45,845 nucleotides of DNA from Bacteroidales bacterium (GTDB taxonomy: Bacteria > Bacteroidota > Bacteroidia > Bacteroidales > UBA932), in assembly GCA_017483985.1 (NCBI GenBank), contig JAFUUB010000054.1:1-45845 (forward strand), read 5' to 3'. Shown one piece after another: positions 25,483 through 34,380 of this stretch. The translations under genes were made by a program, and so were the position numbers. Below the pieces are notes generated by a model. It did no database searches, was not told the origin of the DNA, and was given only the letters and a program-made list of their open reading frames with translations. Within the stretch, counting starts at the first letter, position 1. Each line of letters starts with the position of its first letter.

Positions 25483-26229
25483 ATGGGAAACATTACCAAT
25501 CAGGAAATCAAGGATATCCGGGCCCTGGCGAACAAGAAGTACCGGGATGAGACCGGCCTTTTCGTCGTGGAAGGGGAAAAAATGGTCGCGGAAGCGCTGC
25601 GCTCCCGTTTCGTCGTCGAGAGGGTCTGGCGCCGCGAGGAAATCGGTCCTGCCGCCATGGCACGGATCAGCCAGCTGTCCTCCCCGTCCCCGGTCCTTGC
25701 CGTGGTTCGGAAGCCGGCCGACCTGCATGCCGCCGCCCCTGACCCGGGAAACGGCCTCTGGCTGGCGTTGGATTCCCTGCGGGACCCCGGCAACCTGGGC
25801 ACGATCATCCGCATCGCGGACTGGTTCGGCCTGGAGGGTATTTTCGCATCGGAAGACTCCGTCGACCTGTTCAATCCCAAGGTCGTCCAATCCACCATGG
25901 GCGCGGTCTTCCGGGTCCGGTTCCAGTATACGGACCTCCCTGCCCTGGCCGGACGCATCCTGGAACGGAACGGCGCCGTCTATGGTACTTTCCTCGATGG
26001 TAACAATATGTATGACAGGGAGCTGCGAACAGGGTCCGACGGCCCGTGCCTGGTCATCACCGGCAATGAATCCGTCGGAATCTCCCCCGCCCTGGCCGCC
26101 AAGGTCAGCGACCGCCTGTACATCCCTCCCTATCCGTCGGACGATCCCGGATCCGAATCCCTGAATGCGGCCGTCGCAACGGCTGTCGTCATTGCCGAAT
26201 TCCGCCGCCGCGGTCCATCCAAGGTCTAA
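25483..26229 (+). CDS. TrmH/SpoU-family RNA 2'-O-methyltransferase
   Basis: 248 residues with the start at ATG 25483. An N-terminal substrate-binding domain (EIKDIRALANKKYRDETGLFVVEGEKMVAEAL) precedes a SPOUT domain with the three family motifs: LDSLRDPGNLGTIIRIADWFG (motif 1, with the conserved Asn-Leu-Gly and Arg), LVITGNESVGISP (motif 2) and YIPPYPS...ESLNAAVATAVV (motif 3). SAM-dependent ribose methylation of tRNA or rRNA; which RNA cannot be told. It is followed after 11 bp by the receiver-PPDK_N gene. Confidence 0.9.
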   Translation: MGNITNQEIKDIRALANKKYRDETGLFVVEGEKMVAEALRSRFVVERVWRREEIGPAAMARISQLSSPSPVLAVVRKPADLHAAAPDPGNGLWLALDSLRDPGNLGTIIRIADWFGLEGIFASEDSVDLFNPKVVQSTMGAVFRVRFQYTDLPALAGRILERNGAVYGTFLDGNNMYDRELRTGSDGPCLVITGNESVGISPALAAKVSDRLYIPPYPSDDPGSESLNAAVATAVVIAEFRRRGPSKV

Positions 26230-26240
26230 TCCCCCAAGCC

Positions 26241-29177
26241 ATGAACGAACTCGACAAAAAGAACCTGAATTCCCTGATCCAGTTCCGGATCCGCCGGATC
26301 CTGATGATATGCAGCAATTACGATGCGTTCATCATGGAGGAAGATGGCCGGATCGAATCCCAGATCCGTCAGGAATACATCGACCTCAATCTTTCGGGAC
26401 CCCCGAAGTTTACCTGGGCCAATTCTTCCGATGCCGCTAGGAAACTGATTGAGGAAGAGGATTTTGACATGATCATCTGCATGTTCAACGAGCAGGATGG
26501 CGGAATCATCTCCCTGGCCCGGGAAATCAAGGCCTCCGGAAAGGACCTTCCCTTTGTCCTCCTGATGCATTATTCCAAGGAGATCCGCCGGAAAGTCACT
26601 TCCGCCCTGGATGCCGTGGATTATGTCTTCAGCTGGCACGGCAACGCGGACCTGATCCTGGCGATCATCAAGCTCTTCGAAGACAAGCACAATGCCCCGC
26701 ATGACATCCTGGACATCGGCGTACAGGCCATCCTGCTGGTGGAAGACTCCATCCGGTATTATTCGACCTACCTGCCGGAACTCTACAAGATGATCCTGAC
26801 CCAGAGCAAGGAATTCATCAAGGAGACCCTGAACGAAGACCAGCAGAAGAACCTCAAGCGCTTCCGCCCGAAGATCCTGCTGGAAACCTGCTATGAGGAC
26901 GCCGTGGCGACGTATGAGGCCTATAAGGGCAACTTCCTGGGTGTCATAACCGATGTCGGGATGGTCATCCACCGCGGCGATCCGCCGAAGACCGAAAAAC
27001 TGGATGCCGGCATCGACCTGGTCCGGCATATCCGTACCTATGAGCCGCTGATGCCGGTCCTGATGCAGTCTTCCCAGGGCACGATGGCACAGACGGCCCG
27101 CCAGCTCGGCGTCGGATTCGTACGGAAGTACTCCAATACGCTGATGCAGGAACTGCATGACTACCTGCAGGATGAATTCGGATTCGGGGATTTCGTCTTC
27201 CGGGACGAACGGGGAAAAGAGTATTGCCGTGCCGCGAACCTGCAGGAACTGGCTTCGGTGGTGGATTCCATCCCGGACCGGATCCTCGTCGGCAATACCT
27301 CCCGCAACATGTTCTCCAAGTGGCTGTTCTCCAGAGGTTTGTTCTTGCTGGGCCATCGTTTCCGCGCGGAACATCATACGGATGGTCCGGAGATCCGGAT
27401 CTTCATCAAGGAACAGGTCCGGGATTACCTTCAGTCGGTGGGCCGGGGTATCATCGCCCATTTCTCTCCGGACACCTACGAGGAATACGTGACCTTTGCC
27501 CGGATGGGCGACGGTTCCCTGGGCGGGAAGGCGCGCGGCCTGGCCTTCCTCAATTCCCTGATTGAAAAATATGACCTTTCGCAGCGGTACGAAGATGTCC
27601 GCATCTCGATCCCCCGCACGGTCGTGATTTCCACGGAATTCTTCGACCAGTTCATCGAAGAGAACGGCCTGCAGAATGTGATCGGGGCCGAACTGTCCGA
27701 CGATGAAATCCTGGCGGAATTCGTAGCCTCGCGTTTGCCGGAACCGCTGGTCACCCTTCTGCGGTCCTACGTATCGACGGTGGGTGGTCCGCTGGCCATC
27801 CGGTCCAGTTCGAAACTGGAAGACAGTAATTACCAGCCTTTTGCCGGAGTCTATTCGACCTACATGATCCCTTCCGCCGAAGATCCGAACCAGATGCTCC
27901 GCATGCTGGACAAGGCGATCAAGAGCGTCTATGCGTCCGTGTTCTACCGCGGCAGCCGGGCCTATGTCCAATCGACCGGCAACCTCCAGAGCGAAGAGAA
28001 AATGGCGGTGGTCGTGCAGGATATCTGCGGCTCCCAGCACGGGGACCTGTTCTATCCGATGATGTCGGGTGTTGCCCGCAGCGTCAACTTCTATCCGATT
28101 GACGGGGAGAAACCGGAAGACGGGGTTGTCAATGTCGTATTCGGCCTGGGGAAACGGGTCGTCGAGGGCGGCCGGACCCTCCGTTTCAGCCCCCGCTATC
28201 CCAAACGGATCCTGCAGCTTTCGAAGCCGGCGCTGGCCCTGAGGGACACGCAGGGAATGATGTACGCCCTGGATATCCATCCCGGCGCCTTCAAGATTTC
28301 CCGGGATGAAAGCATCAATTTCGCCGATATCCCGATCGTGGATGCCTCCGAGACCTATCCGTATCCTTACATGGTATTTTCGACGTACGATGCCGGTTCG
28401 GACAGTTTCCAACTGGGAACGGAACTGCGCGGTCCGCGTGTCGTCAGTTATGATGCCATCTTCCGGTATGACCGTTTCCCGCTGGCGACAGCCCTGTCCG
28501 AGATCCTGGACATCTGCCGGAAAGAGTTGATGTGTGAGGTCGAAATCGAATTCGCCGCAGACCTGGAGGATAATGGCAAACGATTATCGCTCAATTTACT
28601 GCAGGTCCGCCCCATCAGCGAACATGCCGATGCGTCGAGCGTCGATGTGGATGCGGAAGCCGCCGGTCTCGAGCAGGTCCTTGTCCGCTCCGGACGGGCC
28701 CTGGGCTGGGGCGCCATCGAGGGAATGGACCGGATCGTCTATGTCCCGGCCGACCGTTTCGACGTCCTGAAAACCGTCGAGATCGCGGCGGAAGTGGCGA
28801 AGGCCAATGACCGGATGCAGGAGGAAGGACATGGTTATCTGCTGGTCGGTCCGGGGCGCTGGGGCTCCTCGGTGCAGAGCCTGGGGATCCCGGTCATGTG
28901 GAACGATATCTCGGAGGCGCGGATGATCGTGGAATTCACCGTTCCCGGCCTTCAGGTCGAACCCAGCCAGGGAACCCATTTCTTCCAGAACATCACCTCC
29001 CTCGGCGTAGGCTACCTGTACGTGGATGCCTTGGCCGGACAGGGAGAAGTGAATGCCGGATTGCTGGATTCACTTCCCTGCCAGGAAGTTGGGAAATACG
29101 TGAAAATCATCGAATTGTCCGAGCCTTTGAAGGCCTGGATCGACCACCGGAGCGGCCGGGCTATAGCCGGACGATAA
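26241..29177 (+). CDS. Double receiver-PPDK_N (PEP synthase-like ATP-grasp) fusion protein
   Basis: 978 residues, no signal peptide. Domain 1 (about 16-150) has a receiver fold pattern but no acceptor: the end of strand 3 reads MIICMFN. Domain 2 (about 160-312) is a full receiver: acidic pair Glu168-Asp169 in ILLVEDS, acceptor Asp238 in VITDVGM, Ser277/Ser278 in LMQSSQ, Lys296 in VRKYS. From about 415 comes a PPDK_N/PEP synthase nucleotide-binding domain: DGSLGGKARGLAFL, LAIRSSSKLEDSN...FAGVYST, FGLGKRVVEGG, LLQVRPI. After it comes a novel-looking tail with GPGRWGSS and GTHFFQNI. The swivelling-His domain (T-S-H) and the PEP/pyruvate barrel of true PEP synthase are absent. It is likely a phosphorylation-controlled ATP-dependent enzyme of unknown substrate. 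It overlaps the convergent amylase gene by 17 bp. Confidence 0.85.
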   Translation: MNELDKKNLNSLIQFRIRRILMICSNYDAFIMEEDGRIESQIRQEYIDLNLSGPPKFTWANSSDAARKLIEEEDFDMIICMFNEQDGGIISLAREIKASGKDLPFVLLMHYSKEIRRKVTSALDAVDYVFSWHGNADLILAIIKLFEDKHNAPHDILDIGVQAILLVEDSIRYYSTYLPELYKMILTQSKEFIKETLNEDQQKNLKRFRPKILLETCYEDAVATYEAYKGNFLGVITDVGMVIHRGDPPKTEKLDAGIDLVRHIRTYEPLMPVLMQSSQGTMAQTARQLGVGFVRKYSNTLMQELHDYLQDEFGFGDFVFRDERGKEYCRAANLQELASVVDSIPDRILVGNTSRNMFSKWLFSRGLFLLGHRFRAEHHTDGPEIRIFIKEQVRDYLQSVGRGIIAHFSPDTYEEYVTFARMGDGSLGGKARGLAFLNSLIEKYDLSQRYEDVRISIPRTVVISTEFFDQFIEENGLQNVIGAELSDDEILAEFVASRLPEPLVTLLRSYVSTVGGPLAIRSSSKLEDSNYQPFAGVYSTYMIPSAEDPNQMLRMLDKAIKSVYASVFYRGSRAYVQSTGNLQSEEKMAVVVQDICGSQHGDLFYPMMSGVARSVNFYPIDGEKPEDGVVNVVFGLGKRVVEGGRTLRFSPRYPKRILQLSKPALALRDTQGMMYALDIHPGAFKISRDESINFADIPIVDASETYPYPYMVFSTYDAGSDSFQLGTELRGPRVVSYDAIFRYDRFPLATALSEILDICRKELMCEVEIEFAADLEDNGKRLSLNLLQVRPISEHADASSVDVDAEAAGLEQVLVRSGRALGWGAIEGMDRIVYVPADRFDVLKTVEIAAEVAKANDRMQEEGHGYLLVGPGRWGSSVQSLGIPVMWNDISEARMIVEFTVPGLQVEPSQGTHFFQNITSLGVGYLYVDALAGQGEVNAGLLDSLPCQEVGKYVKIIELSEPLKAWIDHRSGRAIAGR

Positions 29178-30765
29178 TCCCGTCCATCGGTTCGACGTGC
29201 ACGGGGACCGGGATGCGCTCGTTCAGCGTATCGGTCCGCGGGATGTGCAGCCAGTCGAAGGCGTGGGCCGGGATGCTGATCTCAATATCGGCGGCCCTTG
29301 GCGTGAAATTGCTGACAATCAGCAGCGTCTCCCCTTCATAATGCCGCAGGAAGGCAAAGTGGCTGTCCTGGTTGAATCCGTTGGAGGACAGGTTGCAGTA
29401 GCACAGGTCATAGGTATCCCCTTTCCGGATGGCCGGATCCGTCGCGGCCAGGTGCAGGAGGCGTTTGTACCGGCTCAGCAGGCTGGATTCTTCCGTGGTC
29501 AGTGCGTCCCGCCCATGGATGCTTTCGTAAATGTGCCGGATGCTGGCCGGACTCCACCAGTCAAAGATGGTCGTCCTTCCGTCGAGTCCGCTCATCCCCT
29601 CCTGGTCCATTCCCCGCTCTCCGGCTTCCTGGCCGAAATACAGCATGAACGGGGCCGTGTTGAACAGCAGGGATACATGCAGGGCCGCCAGTCCGTTGTA
29701 CCCGTTGTCGGCGAAGAAGGAGGACGCGATCCGCTGCTCGTCATGGTTTTCCAGGAAATTCAGCAGATATGGCTGCAATTCGTTCAAACTCTGCCAGTTC
29801 CAGGTAATCCTCCGGGTCGACTGCCATTGCTCTACGGGCACGCCGCTGTCATGCACCTGTTTGTGCACGATGTCATGCAGGGTGTCGTACAGCCCGGATT
29901 TGTCGTAGAGGTAGTCGAATCCGACTTCCCTGACATATTTGGCATACAGGTTTTTCTGGTAGACTTCGGCGATGAACAAGGTGCCGGGATGAACTTTCCG
30001 GACTTCGGCGATGACCCATTGCATGAATTCGGCCGGGACCAGTTCCACCATGTCGCAACGGAATCCGTCCACCCCCTTTCCGGTCCAGTATAGCAGGATG
30101 TCCTTCATCTTGTCCCACGTGGGCGTCCAGCTGTCGCAATAGTTTAGCTTAACGGTGTCATACCAGTCATTGACAGACGGTTCCGCACTGTAGCAGTTAC
30201 CGGATGCACGGGCCGGGTATTCCTGATAGTCCCCGGGAACGGGCAGCTTAAGCGCCTGGCCGGGATAATAGAAGAAATCGTTCTCGGCACGCCAGTGGAC
30301 GGAGGTGTCGTCGTCTGCTCCGAAGACGGGATGGGTCCCGTCCGAGAAGCGACCGTAATCCCGTGCGACATGGTTGGGGACGAAGTCGATGATGACTTTC
30401 AGTCCGGCTTCATGGGTACGCCGGACGAGGTCTTCGAACTCTTCCATCCGGTGCGACGGGTCCGTTGCCAGATAGGGATTGACATCATAATAGTCCGTGA
30501 TGGAATACGGAGAACCGGCCTCCCCTTTTACCCACTGGGCGGATGAAGGGGTGCATCCACTGGTCGTACACCGGGTGGCATGCCGCAGGATTCCGGTATA
30601 CCATACGTGCGAGATCCCGAGCCCTTTCAGGTAGTCAAAAGTCTGTTTGTCAATATCTTGAAATGTGCCGCAACCGTTTTTGTCCAGGGTCCCGCCCCGG
30701 ACGGGCGCTTGTTTCCGTGGTCCCCAAAGCCGGGGCAGTATCTGGTAGATGATGGGTTTGTCCAT
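29161..30765 (-). CDS. Alpha-amylase family glycosyl hydrolase (GH13), cytoplasmic
   Basis: 534 residues with the start at ATG 30763-30765. GH13 regions: VIIDFVPNHVARDY (region I), GFRCDMVE with nucleophile Asp238 (region II), FIAEVYQ with acid/base Glu267 (region III), FLENHDEQR with Asp342 (region IV). All three catalytic acids are present. There is no signal peptide, so it acts inside the cell on imported or stored alpha-glucan. The C-terminal beta domain is short (about 430-534). Upstream on the same strand, 101 bp away, is the PPi-type phosphofructokinase gene, a natural glycolytic partner. Its stop lies inside the convergent receiver-PPDK_N gene. Confidence 0.9.
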   Translation of the reverse strand: MDKPIIYQILPRLWGPRKQAPVRGGTLDKNGCGTFQDIDKQTFDYLKGLGISHVWYTGILRHATRCTTSGCTPSSAQWVKGEAGSPYSITDYYDVNPYLATDPSHRMEEFEDLVRRTHEAGLKVIIDFVPNHVARDYGRFSDGTHPVFGADDDTSVHWRAENDFFYYPGQALKLPVPGDYQEYPARASGNCYSAEPSVNDWYDTVKLNYCDSWTPTWDKMKDILLYWTGKGVDGFRCDMVELVPAEFMQWVIAEVRKVHPGTLFIAEVYQKNLYAKYVREVGFDYLYDKSGLYDTLHDIVHKQVHDSGVPVEQWQSTRRITWNWQSLNELQPYLLNFLENHDEQRIASSFFADNGYNGLAALHVSLLFNTAPFMLYFGQEAGERGMDQEGMSGLDGRTTIFDWWSPASIRHIYESIHGRDALTTEESSLLSRYKRLLHLAATDPAIRKGDTYDLCYCNLSSNGFNQDSHFAFLRHYEGETLLIVSNFTPRAADIEISIPAHAFDWLHIPRTDTLNERIPVPVHVEPMDGIIVRL

Positions 30766-30775
30766 AGTAAAGCAG

Positions 30776-30817
30776 TGTCCCGGAAAAGACTGCAAATTTC
30801 AAGCCTTCCCCGGGACA
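30776..30817 (-). other. Inverted repeat in the pfk-amylase spacer
   Basis: TGTCCCGG (30776-30783) faces CCGGGACA (30810-30817), 8-bp perfect arms with a 26-nt loop, 10 bp before the amylase ATG. There is no U-run on the minus strand, so a terminator is unlikely; it would lie in the amylase leader. Confidence 0.35.
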
Positions 30818-30866
30818 TCTGATGGCCGGCATTCTTCAAAAGGACGCCGTTATTTGTCGGAATGGA

Positions 30867-32096
30867 TTACCAGCCAAGGATTTTCTTGAAATCGTAATCT
30901 TCCGGATTTGCCACATATTTCTTCGCGGCTTCATAATCGGCCGGCGTGACGAAGTGGCAGATGTGGTTGTAGTAGTTCTGCGAAGTGCCGCCTTCGATAT
31001 TGACGCGGCGCGGCGGAATCTTGCCGTCGGCACCCTGGAGGTCTTTCAGATAGAGCGGATGGGCTTCACCGGCAGCGTCGACATACACCATGCAGCCCGT
31101 CTCACCCTTGGTGAAGAGTTCGTAGGCACCCATGGCCAGCTCGGAGCAATAGGTCAGGTCATACGCGATCGGATCCTGGCAGCGGACATCGTAGCCGATT
31201 TCGACCGGACGGGTCTTTACCTTGAGGCCGAGTTTCTTGAATTCCTTCTCGAGGATGTCGTTGAACAGGACGGCCTTGCTGATCTTGCCCAGCTCGGGAT
31301 GTCCGTGCTCGTCATAGGTCATGCTGACACCGGCGTTCTTGATTTCCTGCGGATCCAGGTCATGGAAGACACCTTCAGCAACGACGACGGTGCCGTACGG
31401 GATGCCCAGGATGTTGCGCTTGATGATGGCGGAAAGGGCCAGGCGGACGATCTTGTCGAGGTTGATGGTCGTCTTGTTGAACATCTCCGGGATGATGGTC
31501 ATCGGGCAGTGCGTGGCCTCACCGATACCGAGGGCAAGGTGGCCGGCGCTGCGACCCATCGCGCTGATGATGAGCCAGTTGCCGCTGGTGCGGGCATCTT
31601 CGTAGACGGTGCGGGCCAGGTGGGCGCCTTCATCCTTGGCGGAGTTGAAACCGAAGGTCGGGGTGTTGTTCGGCAGCGGAAGGTCGTTGTCGATGGTCTT
31701 CGGAACGTGGATGTTGCGGATCGGGTACTGCTTGGCCTCGAGGAATTTGGCGATACGGTTGGCCGTGGAAGCGGTATCGTCGCCACCGACGGTGACCAGC
31801 AGCTTGATGTTGTTCTCCTGGAAGAGGCCGAGGTTGAAGTTCTCCTCAAAGTCCTTGTCGGTCGGCTTGAAACGGCTCATCTGCAGGTAGGAACCGCCGC
31901 GGTTGAAGTAGGCGTCCGCCTTGAAGAAATCGATGTCTTCGGTGCGGGGATTCTTGCTGAACAGACCGGAATAACCACCATGGAGACCGATGACACGGTA
32001 ACCATTTGAAAGGAAGGTCTTGGCTACGGAACAAACCACGGTGTTCATGCCCGGGGCGGGACCGCCGCCGCAAAGGATAATGATGGAATCTTTCAT
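30867..32096 (-). CDS. Phosphofructokinase, PPi-dependent type by motif
   Basis: 409 residues with the start at ATG 32094-32096. Phosphorylates fructose 6-phosphate. The nucleotide/PPi block is GGGPAPGMNTVV; VTVGGDDTAS has GGDD (104-107) where ATP enzymes have GGDG, and VPKTIDND (132-138) has Lys where ATP enzymes have Gly. These two changes are the accepted marks of pyrophosphate-linked enzymes. SAMGRSAGHLAL is the MGR fructose-6-phosphate block. It is longer than E. coli PfkA (320), as usual for this group. Single gene upstream of the GH13 amylase on the same strand. Confidence 0.9.
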   Translation of the reverse strand: MKDSIIILCGGGPAPGMNTVVCSVAKTFLSNGYRVIGLHGGYSGLFSKNPRTEDIDFFKADAYFNRGGSYLQMSRFKPTDKDFEENFNLGLFQENNIKLLVTVGGDDTASTANRIAKFLEAKQYPIRNIHVPKTIDNDLPLPNNTPTFGFNSAKDEGAHLARTVYEDARTSGNWLIISAMGRSAGHLALGIGEATHCPMTIIPEMFNKTTINLDKIVRLALSAIIKRNILGIPYGTVVVAEGVFHDLDPQEIKNAGVSMTYDEHGHPELGKISKAVLFNDILEKEFKKLGLKVKTRPVEIGYDVRCQDPIAYDLTYCSELAMGAYELFTKGETGCMVYVDAAGEAHPLYLKDLQGADGKIPPRRVNIEGGTSQNYYNHICHFVTPADYEAAKKYVANPEDYDFKKILGW

Positions 32097-32138
32097 AATG
32101 CGTTTATAAAGTTGATTTCGATATCTCTTTTTGGTCCA

Positions 32139-32146
32139 CAAAAATA
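32139..32146 (-). promoter_or_regulatory. Candidate -7 box for the phosphofructokinase gene
   Basis: TATTTTTG on the minus strand, 42 bp before the ATG; no TTG at the expected -33 distance. The rest of the roughly 200-bp divergent gap (32097-32303) is AT-rich and holds the ligA promoter. Confidence 0.4.
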
Positions 32147-32239
32147 AGAAAAAACCCGGATTGTTTTTTATAATTATCGGAACTATAACGTTTTAGGTGT
32201 TGGGATTTTCTTTGCATTTCCATCCTGCAGGCGTTTCCA

Positions 32240-32272
32240 TTGGAGATTCGGGCAAAAAACGCTATATTTGTC
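32240..32272 (+). promoter_or_regulatory. Bacteroidetes-type promoter for the ligA-ispG operon
   Basis: TTG (32240-32242), 20 bp, TATATTTG (32263-32270): a consensus match. The 21 bases 32252-32272 repeat those at 20681-20701 with one difference. Confidence 0.7.
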
Positions 32273-32303
32273 AATTCGCGTATACATGCGCGCACGTAAA
32301 AAC

Positions 32304-34379
32304 ATGGGGCGTTCTGAAGCACAACATCGGATCGAAGAACTGAAAGCTGTCCTCTGGGAGAACAGCCGCAGGTATTATGTTGACAATGCACCGACCATGT
32401 CGGACTATGAATATGACCAGTTGATGCATGAGCTGGAAGCCCTGGAAGCGGCGTATCCCGAATACGCGACGGCGGATTCCCCTACCCGGAAAGTCGGCAG
32501 CGACCTGGGCCGCCGGGAATTCGTACAGTATCCGCACAAATATCCCATGCTTTCCCTGGGAAACACGTACAACATCGGGGAGATCGAGGAGTTTGCCGAA
32601 CGGGCTTCCAAATCCCTGGAAGGCGGTTTCACCTACAGCTGCGAACTGAAATTCGACGGGACGGCCATCTGCCTCACGTACCGGAACGGCCGGCTGGTGC
32701 AGGCGCTGACCCGTGGCGACGGGGTCGTCGGCGATGACGTGACGGCCAATGTGATGCACATTTCCAACATTCCCAAGCAACTGCACGGGGACTACCCGCC
32801 CGAATTCGAAATCCGGGGTGAGATCCTGATGCCGTATGCTTCCTTCGACCGTCTGAACGAGCAGCGGGCCCGGGACGAGGAGCCTCTGTTCGCCAATCCG
32901 CGCAATGCGGCGAGCGGGTCGCTCAAGCTGCTGGATCCCGAAGAGGTGGGCCGCCGGGGACTGTGGTGTACGCTGTACCACATCCCGGCGCAGAGCCTGT
33001 CTTTCCCGACCCATTCGCAGGCGCTGGATGCCGCGGCGCGCTGGGGACTTCCGGTCTCCGAAGACCGTCGGATCTGCAAGGATATCGCCGAAATCGAAGC
33101 CTATATCAATCATTGGGATACGGCCCGCCGGTCGCTCCCCTACGCCACCGATGGCATTGTCATCAAGATCAACGAAACGGCCTGTCAGGTACAGCTGGGC
33201 TATACGTCCAAGTTCCCCCGATGGGCCGTCGCCTATAAATTCAAGGCCGAAGAGGCCCTGACGCCGGTCCTCTCCATCGATTACCAGGTGGGAAGGACGG
33301 GCGCGGTGACTCCGGTCGCCAACCTCGAACCCGTCCTTTTGTCCGGGACCCTGGTCAAGCGGGCCACGCTGAACAATGCGGCCCAGATGGCGCTGCTGGA
33401 CATCCGGATCGGAGACAGCGTCTATGTGGAGAAGGGCGGCGAGATCATCCCGAAGATCACCCGTGTCGAACTCTCCCGCCGTCCCGCCGGTTCCTCCCGG
33501 CCCGTTTTCCCGACCGTCTGTCCCGATTGCGGTACCCCGCTCGTCAAGGAGGAAGGAGAGGCGAAGTATTTCTGTCCCAACATCGAGGGTTGTCCGACAC
33601 AGGTCAAGGGACGCCTGGTCCATTTCCTGAGCCGGAAGGCGATGAATGTCATCGCCGGCGATGCGACGGTCGACCAGCTTTACAACCGGGGGTTCGTCCG
33701 GACGCCGGCGGACTTCTACGACCTGACGGCCGACCAGCTGGTGTCCCTGGACGGATGGAAGGAACGGGCGGCAAAGCGGTTCCTGGACAGTCTGCGGGAT
33801 TCCCGCAAGGTCGGTTTCGACCGGGTGCTGTTCGCCCTCGGGATCCGTTTTGTCGGCGAAACGACGGCGAAGGAAATCGCAGCCCATTTCGGTTCGATCG
33901 ATGCGGTTGCCGCGGCCGGCATGGAAGACCTGCTGGCGGTCCCGGATGTCGGGGAGGTCATCGCCCGCAGCATCCGTGCTTATTTTGACGATCCGCGCCA
34001 TACCGTCGAGATCGAAAGGCTGAAGGCGGCGGGACTGCAGTTCTCTATGACCCGCAAGGAGGCCGTTTCCGAAGCCTTGAGCGGGAAAACGATCGTCATC
34101 TCCGGCAATTTCAGCGTTTCCCGGGACGAAATGAAGGCCCTGGTCGAAGCGCATGGCGGAAAGAACGCTTCTTCCGTCAGCAGCAAGACCTCCTGGCTCC
34201 TGGCCGGGACGAAACCGGGACCGGAAAAAGTGAAGAAAGCGGCGGAATTGGGCGTGCCTCAGATTGACGAGGCCACGTTCCGGGCGATGATCGACGGCGA
34301 TAAACCGGTATCAGCGGAACCTGCACCAGAGGATCCGGCATCCGAGGGTGAAATGAATCTATTCAGCGGTCTGCTATAG
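32304..34379 (+). CDS. ligA: NAD+-dependent DNA ligase
   Basis: 691 residues, full length for LigA, which seals nicks in DNA with NAD+. Order: domain Ia (RIEELKAVLWENSRRYYVDNAPTMSDYEYDQL), adenylation domain with Lys116 in ELKFDGTA, OB fold (YQVGRTGAVTPVANLEPV), zinc Cys (CPDCGTPL...CPNIEGCPTQ), helix-hairpin-helix region, and a BRCT domain near 590-670 (GKTIVISGNFSVSRDEMKALVEAHGGK). The start at 32304 matches family N-termini; ATG 32286 is in frame and possible, and a TTG at 32268 overlaps the promoter. It ends 1 bp before yihY, the first of the operon's tight junctions. Confidence 0.96.
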   Translation: MGRSEAQHRIEELKAVLWENSRRYYVDNAPTMSDYEYDQLMHELEALEAAYPEYATADSPTRKVGSDLGRREFVQYPHKYPMLSLGNTYNIGEIEEFAERASKSLEGGFTYSCELKFDGTAICLTYRNGRLVQALTRGDGVVGDDVTANVMHISNIPKQLHGDYPPEFEIRGEILMPYASFDRLNEQRARDEEPLFANPRNAASGSLKLLDPEEVGRRGLWCTLYHIPAQSLSFPTHSQALDAAARWGLPVSEDRRICKDIAEIEAYINHWDTARRSLPYATDGIVIKINETACQVQLGYTSKFPRWAVAYKFKAEEALTPVLSIDYQVGRTGAVTPVANLEPVLLSGTLVKRATLNNAAQMALLDIRIGDSVYVEKGGEIIPKITRVELSRRPAGSSRPVFPTVCPDCGTPLVKEEGEAKYFCPNIEGCPTQVKGRLVHFLSRKAMNVIAGDATVDQLYNRGFVRTPADFYDLTADQLVSLDGWKERAAKRFLDSLRDSRKVGFDRVLFALGIRFVGETTAKEIAAHFGSIDAVAAAGMEDLLAVPDVGEVIARSIRAYFDDPRHTVEIERLKAAGLQFSMTRKEAVSEALSGKTIVISGNFSVSRDEMKALVEAHGGKNASSVSSKTSWLLAGTKPGPEKVKKAAELGVPQIDEATFRAMIDGDKPVSAEPAPEDPASEGEMNLFSGLL

Positions 34380-34380
34380 G

